Program-made: the position numbers and the translations under genes | Origin: Phymorhynchus buccinoides | Lineage: Eukaryota; Mollusca; Gastropoda; Neogastropoda; Raphitomidae | Assembly: GCA_017654935.2 (NCBI GenBank) | Contig: CM065710.1 | Coordinates: forward strand, 21,244,772 to 21,308,771 | Reading direction: 5' to 3' | Length of the DNA: 64,000 nt | Part shown: one piece after another, positions 58,975-64,000 of the stretch | Layout of the letters: each line of letters opens with the position of its first letter | How positions within the stretch are numbered: the stretch's first letter is position 1 | The notes under the pieces: model-generated | What the model was told of the DNA's origin: nothing | What the model saw: the letters and a program-made list of their open reading frames with translations, nothing else | The model's database searches: none

Positions 58975-59100
58975 ATTGTAGCTTAGACACCCCCCCCCCC
59001 CCCCCCCTCATGTTTACCACCCTCAATCTCAAAGTCTGCTTCGTTCAGTTTTATGAGAACAATGCTAGGCTGGTCCTAACCCTATCCCTTGAAAGTAAAT
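58975..59100 (+). repeat. Dispersed repeat T, copy 2
   Basis: A poly-C run (58990-59007) followed by 'catgtttaccaccctcaatc' and 'cctaaccctatccc'; this is the inverse orientation of copy 1 at 49925-50025. Confidence 0.7.
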
Positions 59101-59159
59101 CAGCACATTTTCTTCTTTTCAGAACACAGAACAAATTGTAAAGTTAAAGTTATAGTAAT

Positions 59160-59230
59160 TGAGTTTGTTTCTTAGGTTCACAAACACATACTTTGGACAT
59201 AAAAAGTTTTATTAAAGCAAACTATATATA
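59160..59230 (+). repeat. Diverged single arm of the palindrome family
   Basis: 'gtttcttaggttcacaaaca', 'tttggacataaaaagtttta' and 'aaagcaaactata' match one arm of the two palindromes just downstream. Only one arm is present here. Confidence 0.75.
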
Positions 59231-59352
59231 GTAATAGTATGAAAGGAAAAATCTCAGTGAAATAGCTCCGTACCCCTACTCTGAAGGACTGAAAAGTTAG
59301 TGCATTTGGACACGAACATTCCTCAAAGTTAACCGTTAACTGGTTTTGTTTC

Positions 59353-59458
59353 TGAGGTTCACAAATAAAGACATTGGACACATAAAAGTTTTATCAAAGC
59401 AAACTATATTGCTTTGATAAAACTTTTATGTGTCCAATGTCTTTATTTGTGAACCTCA
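59353..59458. repeat. Near-perfect palindrome 1 (50-bp arms, 6-base spacer)
   Basis: The left arm begins tgaggttcacaaataaagac; the right arm is its complement and ends gtgaacctca. The spacer is 'actata'. Left of it the family sequence continues (caaagttaaccgttaactgg), but on the right it ends in (ta)n, so the second arm is truncated relative to palindrome 2. Confidence 0.95.
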
Positions 59459-59711
59459 TATATATATAACGTCATAAGTCTTTTTTACGTGGTGTTTCTA
59501 CCTTTGTCAGTTCTGTACCTTGAAAAAGAACGAAAGCTTGGATAAAAAATTAGAACTTACAAAGGATTTGTTGTGTTTTTTTCTTCAGATGTATAATATA
59601 TATATATATATATATCTTTGCATAAGGCACTGTCCCTCCCCCATTGGGAGAAAAAGTAAATCAGCACAATTTATAAAAAATAAAATAATAAAAATTTCGA
59701 ACACGGAACTA

Positions 59712-59885
59712 CTCAAAGTTAACGGTAACTGGTTTTGTTTCTGAGGTTCACAAATAAAGACATTGGACACAGAAAAGCTTTATCAAATATATATATATAT
59801 ATAGTTTGCTTTGATAAAGCTTTTCTGTGTCCAATGTCTTTATTTGTGAACCTCAGAAACAAAACCAGTTAATGTTAACTTTGAG
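59712..59885. repeat. Near-perfect palindrome 2 (about 75-bp arms, (AT)n centre)
   Basis: Arms start at 'ctcaaagttaacggtaactg' and end in its near complement. The centre is an AT dinucleotide run (59788-59803). Same family as palindrome 1, with different bases in the core (cagaaaagcttt against cataaaagtttt). It could fold into a long hairpin. Confidence 0.95.
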
Positions 59886-59904
59886 TAATGTTCGTGTTCA
59901 AAAA

Positions 59905-60339
59905 ATAAAATTAAAAAATTAAAAAAATTAAAAAATTAAAAATATATATATATATACATGAGGAAAGTTTAGCCCTTTCACCGCCAATGTGGCATTTATG
60001 CACCACAGTGATTTAACACCCATGTCACTAACAGGCATCAAATCAGGGCCTGTGGGAGGCAAGGACAGGCCTAATGTTACACATGTCACAGGAACTCCCA
60101 ATATTGCATATCATTTTTCTTCTTTACCCAGTTAAGCTTAATGACATTCTTTGGTTGACAAATGGCTGGCGGCGAAAGGGTTAATGGTGTGTTTGTTTTT
60201 TCTTCTTCAATTCTTGATCGTTTATATTTCCCATGAATGGCAGAACGTTACTATTCTCTGTAAACATTTTCAATGCGAAAGTTTGAGAAAGGGCATGCAC
60301 GATAGCCAAAACTTAAAAATAATAAAATACTAGCGCAAC
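59905..60339. other. AT-rich DNA, no gene seen
   Basis: Several 'aaaattaaaa' repeats and an (at)n run near 59943-59955, then ordinary sequence. Confidence 0.5.
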
Positions 60340-61010
60340 GCCGAGTACCAGTAACGCCTAGTACCGGTAACTCCTAGTAACGGTAACGCCAAGTACTGGT
60401 AACGCTGAGTACAGCAAATTTGAAGCGATTCGGTTAGGAAATGGCAGAGTTATAAGGCCCCATTTCCCGTTGGAGCTGCACTGAGAGTGACGCGCTCTCC
60501 CTAGTAACGGCAACGCCTAGTAATGGTAACGCCAAGTACTGGTAACGCTGAGTACAGCAAATTTGAAGCGATTCGGTTAAGAAACGGTGGAGTTATAAGG
60601 CCCCGTTTCCCGTTGGCGCTGCTTTGAGAGTGACGCGCTCTCCCGATTCTCTTCAAATTTGCTGCTAGGCTTTGCCCTGGCCACAGCAAGCCTGACAGCA
60701 AATTTGAAACGATTCAGTTAAGAAACGGTGGAGTTATTTGTGAAAAGGTGGAGCGGCGTATTTCGTGCACGTTCCTTAATCGATTCGCTTCCAGTTTGGC
60801 ACATCGATAGTCACCGTCCCCAGTCATCTACCGTCAAAATGCGAAGGCAATCGGTCCAGAAATACTGGAGATACGGGCGCCGAGAGGCCGGCGGATACGC
60901 GTTTCGCGCAGGCCCATTTTGTGTTTCACACACACACACACACACACTTGCCTTTTTATTATATGATTTAAGGAAATGGGAGTTGGATCTTGCGCTGGCC
61001 ACATGAGATT
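60340..61010 (+). repeat. Dispersed repeat with internal direct duplication
   Basis: About 150-bp blocks recur: 'gtaacgctgagtacagcaaa', 'tttgaagcgattcggtta', 'gttataaggccccatttccc' at 60395-60505 and 60540-60645, with a third partial block near 60697-60740. A (ca)n run and 'tttttattatatgattta' close it near 60970, reminiscent of a LINE/SINE tail. The class is uncertain. Confidence 0.7.
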
Positions 61011-61590
61011 TTCTAGGTCACAGTACAATCCCTTTCTTTCCGACATTTTGTGCTTAAAGGCAACCCCCTAGCAAGCGATGTAGTCGTGTGGTAGCCGTCC
61101 AGAACAAAAAGCAACGGCTACTGTTCTCTTGTTTCGCAAAGGAACGAAGGAAACACTGAAGGAGGGAAGGAAGAAAAGAAAAGAAAGAAAGCAACGAGGG
61201 GAAGGGGCGCCTCAATATTCCTGGATAATAAATCTGTCTCTGTCTCTCTGTCTGTTTCTGTCTGCCTGTCTATTTATCTCTCTCGTAATTTCTTTTTCCT
61301 CTCTCTCCGATAATGTGCATGAATTGGTCTGTAATCCTTTACATGTGCTTGTGTTCATAAAGAGTATTGATACGGGCAAAGAGGCCTAATAAATAAACCT
61401 TCAGACTTTTAAAAAAACCTTGAGACAAAAAAGCAGGAAAGGCAGGAGGGATGGTGGAAGAACTTAAGGGGAGATCTCCAGTCAACTCAGCGACCAAAAG
61501 GTCAGAGGAGGTCATATAAACAAGGGGATAGAATAAGATAATAAAACATTAAGTTTGAGGCTGAACATACACAAACAACACTAGAGCTTT
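61011..61590. other. Non-coding, no gene seen
   Basis: Purine-rich patch at 61139-61210 and a (tctg)n-like stretch at 61235-61275; nothing coding. Confidence 0.45.
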
Positions 61591-61639
61591 AAAACGCTAC
61601 ATCAAGTAGCCGCACAGCAGCATTTTCGGCTCCAGTGAC

Positions 61640-61960
61640 CTTGACCTTTGACAAAGAAGATAATTACGGAGCAGAGGGACGACTGCCATCTACTGTCCCG
61701 GGAACAGCAAGTAGCAACTCTGGTGCGACTGCACACCGGCCACAACAGGCTCAACAACCGCATGCATCGGAAGATGAAGCTGGCACCATCTGTCCCTGTG
61801 GTCTGGAAGACCAGACAACAGAACATGTCCTGCAGAGAAGTCCCCTTCACAAGGAGGCAAGAGATAAAGTGAAGCACACCGCTGTCCACCAATTTCCATG
61901 GATCCAAGGAACACTGGAAAAGACCACTATTTGTCAAGAGAGCTGGCCTGGTCGTGTAGC
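61640..61960 (+). mobile_element. LINE C-terminal fragment with CPCG zinc motif
   Basis: Two frames read a LINE tail: LSREQQVATLVRLHTGHNRL followed, after a frame change near 61780, by ICPCGLEDQTTEHVLQRSPL and H. The CPCG...TEHVL...C/SPLH pattern is common at the C-terminus of LINEs that also carry RNase H. Here the third Cys is Ser. The copy is short and frameshifted. Confidence 0.78.
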
Positions 61961-61986
61961 GGGTGTACACAAGAAGACCTTTGACC

Positions 61987-62117
<131 letters not shown>

Positions 62118-62129
62118 TGGTGACAAAGA

Positions 62130-62720
<591 letters not shown>

Positions 62721-62973
62721 GAGAGGGAGAGAAGGGGGTGGGGGTGGAGAGACAGACAGACGGACAGAGGACAGATGATGAAGTGGGTGGAGGGAAGGAC
62801 AGAAGGTACAGGAAAGATAACATGAAAGAAGGGTGAAAAATAGCGAGTGACAGAGAACACACACACACACATACAACCATCACACACGCAAGTAAACTAC
62901 ACTTTGAAAAACTTTGAAATACAGTAAAAATCGCTTAAGTCAAAATTGAAGGGACTGAAATTTTATTTTGAGT

Positions 62974-63147
62974 TGTTTGTTGGCTTACCCTGACTAAAAG
63001 ACTCCAGGGATCATCCCAACAGCCGAAGCACTTGAACACTATATGGTAAAAGTGCACCAGCTAGGGATGAGAACATTACGCATGTGACCGTTTTTGATTA
63101 CCCTGCCATGTGCGCAGCCACGCTCCCCGCCACGCTCCGCCTACGTG

Positions 63148-63192
<45 letters not shown>
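62974..63192 (+). other. Insertion with long poly-G inside MITE copy 3
   Basis: This segment is absent from copies 1 and 2. It is GC-rich near its end and closes with a G run of more than 40 bases (63149-63191). Its origin is unknown. Confidence 0.6.
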
Positions 63193-63236
63193 GGATATTT
63201 TGAGTTAAAAAGACTTTTCAAAATAAAGATTATAGT

Positions 63237-63609
63237 AAAGGTCAAGATGTGCCACCACCCCCCTACATTTCTCGGTTAATTGTATTTTTCCGTTTTTGCC
63301 TTTCTTACCATACATAAAGCTGTATTTTAGGAACATTTTTAGCTAATAACCTTTTTGGAATACTAACCCTATCCCTAATCCTAGCCCTAAACCTAACCCT
63401 ATAAGACGGAAAAACGCAACGAACCACAACTGTGACAAATCGCGGTGTACTGCAGTACATAGTGGGGGGGGGGTTAGGGTTAGGTTTAGTATTCCAAAAA
63501 GGTTATTAGCTAAAAATGTTCCTAAAATACAGCTTTATGTATGGTAAGAAAGGCAAAAACGGAAAAATAGAACTGAGAAATGCAGGGGGGGTGGCACATC
63601 TTGACCTTT
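63237..63609. repeat. Long palindrome with telomere-like inner ends, inside MITE copy 3
   Basis: Arms of about 140-160 bp begin aaaggtcaagatgtgccacc; the right arm is the complement ending 'ggcacatcttgaccttt'. Both arms have (ccctaa)n-like sequence at the inner end (63362-63402; 63471-63490) around a loop of about 70 bp. An AAAGGT motif is found again just outside the right end, a possible target duplication. It looks like a foldback-type element. Confidence 0.85.
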
Positions 63610-63683
63610 ACCGCAAAGGTAATTGTGAGTTATTCCAGTGTTTTTGAGTTATCCAGTTTTTTTGAGTTATCAGTTCTCCACTG

Positions 63684-64000
63684 TAATTTCTACTTCTCTG
63701 TTTTTCTTTTTTACTGCACTTTAAAAAAATCAGACTTTTAAAAACTAAATCAAATGCACTAAAAATTCAGACTTTAAAACTGTAAATCAAATGCACTAGA
63801 TAAGTAATCATGGTGCACGTATGCAATCAATGCAACAAAAAGTGTGTGTGTGTGTGAGTGTGAGTGTGAGTGTGAGTGTGTGTGTGTGTGTGTAGATGCA
63901 TGTTACTGAAACTGAAAGGATATGGGTCTCTCTCCTGAAAACTGGTCCAATATGTGACATAGAAGCCAAAAAATAAAATTGGGCAAATTGAACAGAAAAT
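63684..64000. other. AT-rich DNA with short GT tract
   Basis: A direct repeat (atcagacttttaaaactaaatcaaatgcac in part, twice) lies near 63731-63795 and a (gt)n/(gagt)n run at 63842-63893. No gene is seen. Confidence 0.55.

Larger units (their letters stand above)
62922..63683. mobile_element. MITE family M, copy 3, split by insertions
   Basis: The left end CAGTAAAAATCGCTTAAGTC, the body 'aattgaagggactgaaattt' and the right end 'gagttatcagttctccactg' with TA flanks match copies 1 and 2. The body is interrupted after 'attttattttgag' by about 220 bp, and again after 'aaagattatagt' by a long palindrome. Confidence 0.85.

Overview
The window is eukaryotic, intron-rich and crowded with repeats. 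It is most likely from a lophotrochozoan animal, and a mollusc (possibly a gastropod) is my best guess. That guess rests on bilaterian gene content, CR1/L2-like LINEs with ATT tails, a tRNA-derived SINE, TA-flanked MITEs, long GA/CT and GT tracts and telomere-like TTAGGG motifs. It is inference and the species cannot be read from the sequence. Nearly all long open frames are read-through of tandem repeats.

Two host genes are recognisable. (1) Plus strand, 2630-27712: the C-terminal part of the dymeclin gene (DYM), a Golgi-associated protein. Nine exons are well supported and one is damaged; introns carry GT-AG borders and compatible phases. The 5' exons lie upstream of the window. (2) Minus strand, 47367-48250: the last exon of an inhibitory SMAD (SMAD6/7 type) with a complete MH2 domain; its 5' exons were not found. 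The genes converge tail to tail across about 20 kb of repeats. In human, DYM and SMAD7 are also neighbours at 18q21.1, so this may be old microsynteny.

The most unusual structure is in DYM. Tandem duplications repeatedly overlap its exon-intron borders. Exon A has a decayed partial copy followed by a four-copy array of GTGAGT donors. The end of exon B is duplicated with its donor. The end of exon C with its donor is amplified into 21 copies of 98 bp, and a much older colinear copy of the same 99-nt exon segment lies farther downstream. The acceptor of exon D sits at the edge of a 3-kb array of acceptor-like units. Exon H has a second partial copy with a lost donor. The acceptor and first codons of exon I form a roughly 2-kb array. 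The introns therefore hold well over one hundred decoy splice sites resembling the true ones.

Layout: 1-2629 intron or upstream with a TA-flanked MITE; 2630-27712 DYM, including a nest at 4276-10240 (LINE inside MITE inside LINE); 27713-47366 intergenic minisatellites, MITEs, a palindrome and dispersed repeats; 47367-48250 I-SMAD exon; 48251-64000 probable SMAD intron or upstream DNA with LINE fragments, MITEs, GA tracts, poly-G runs and three large palindromes.
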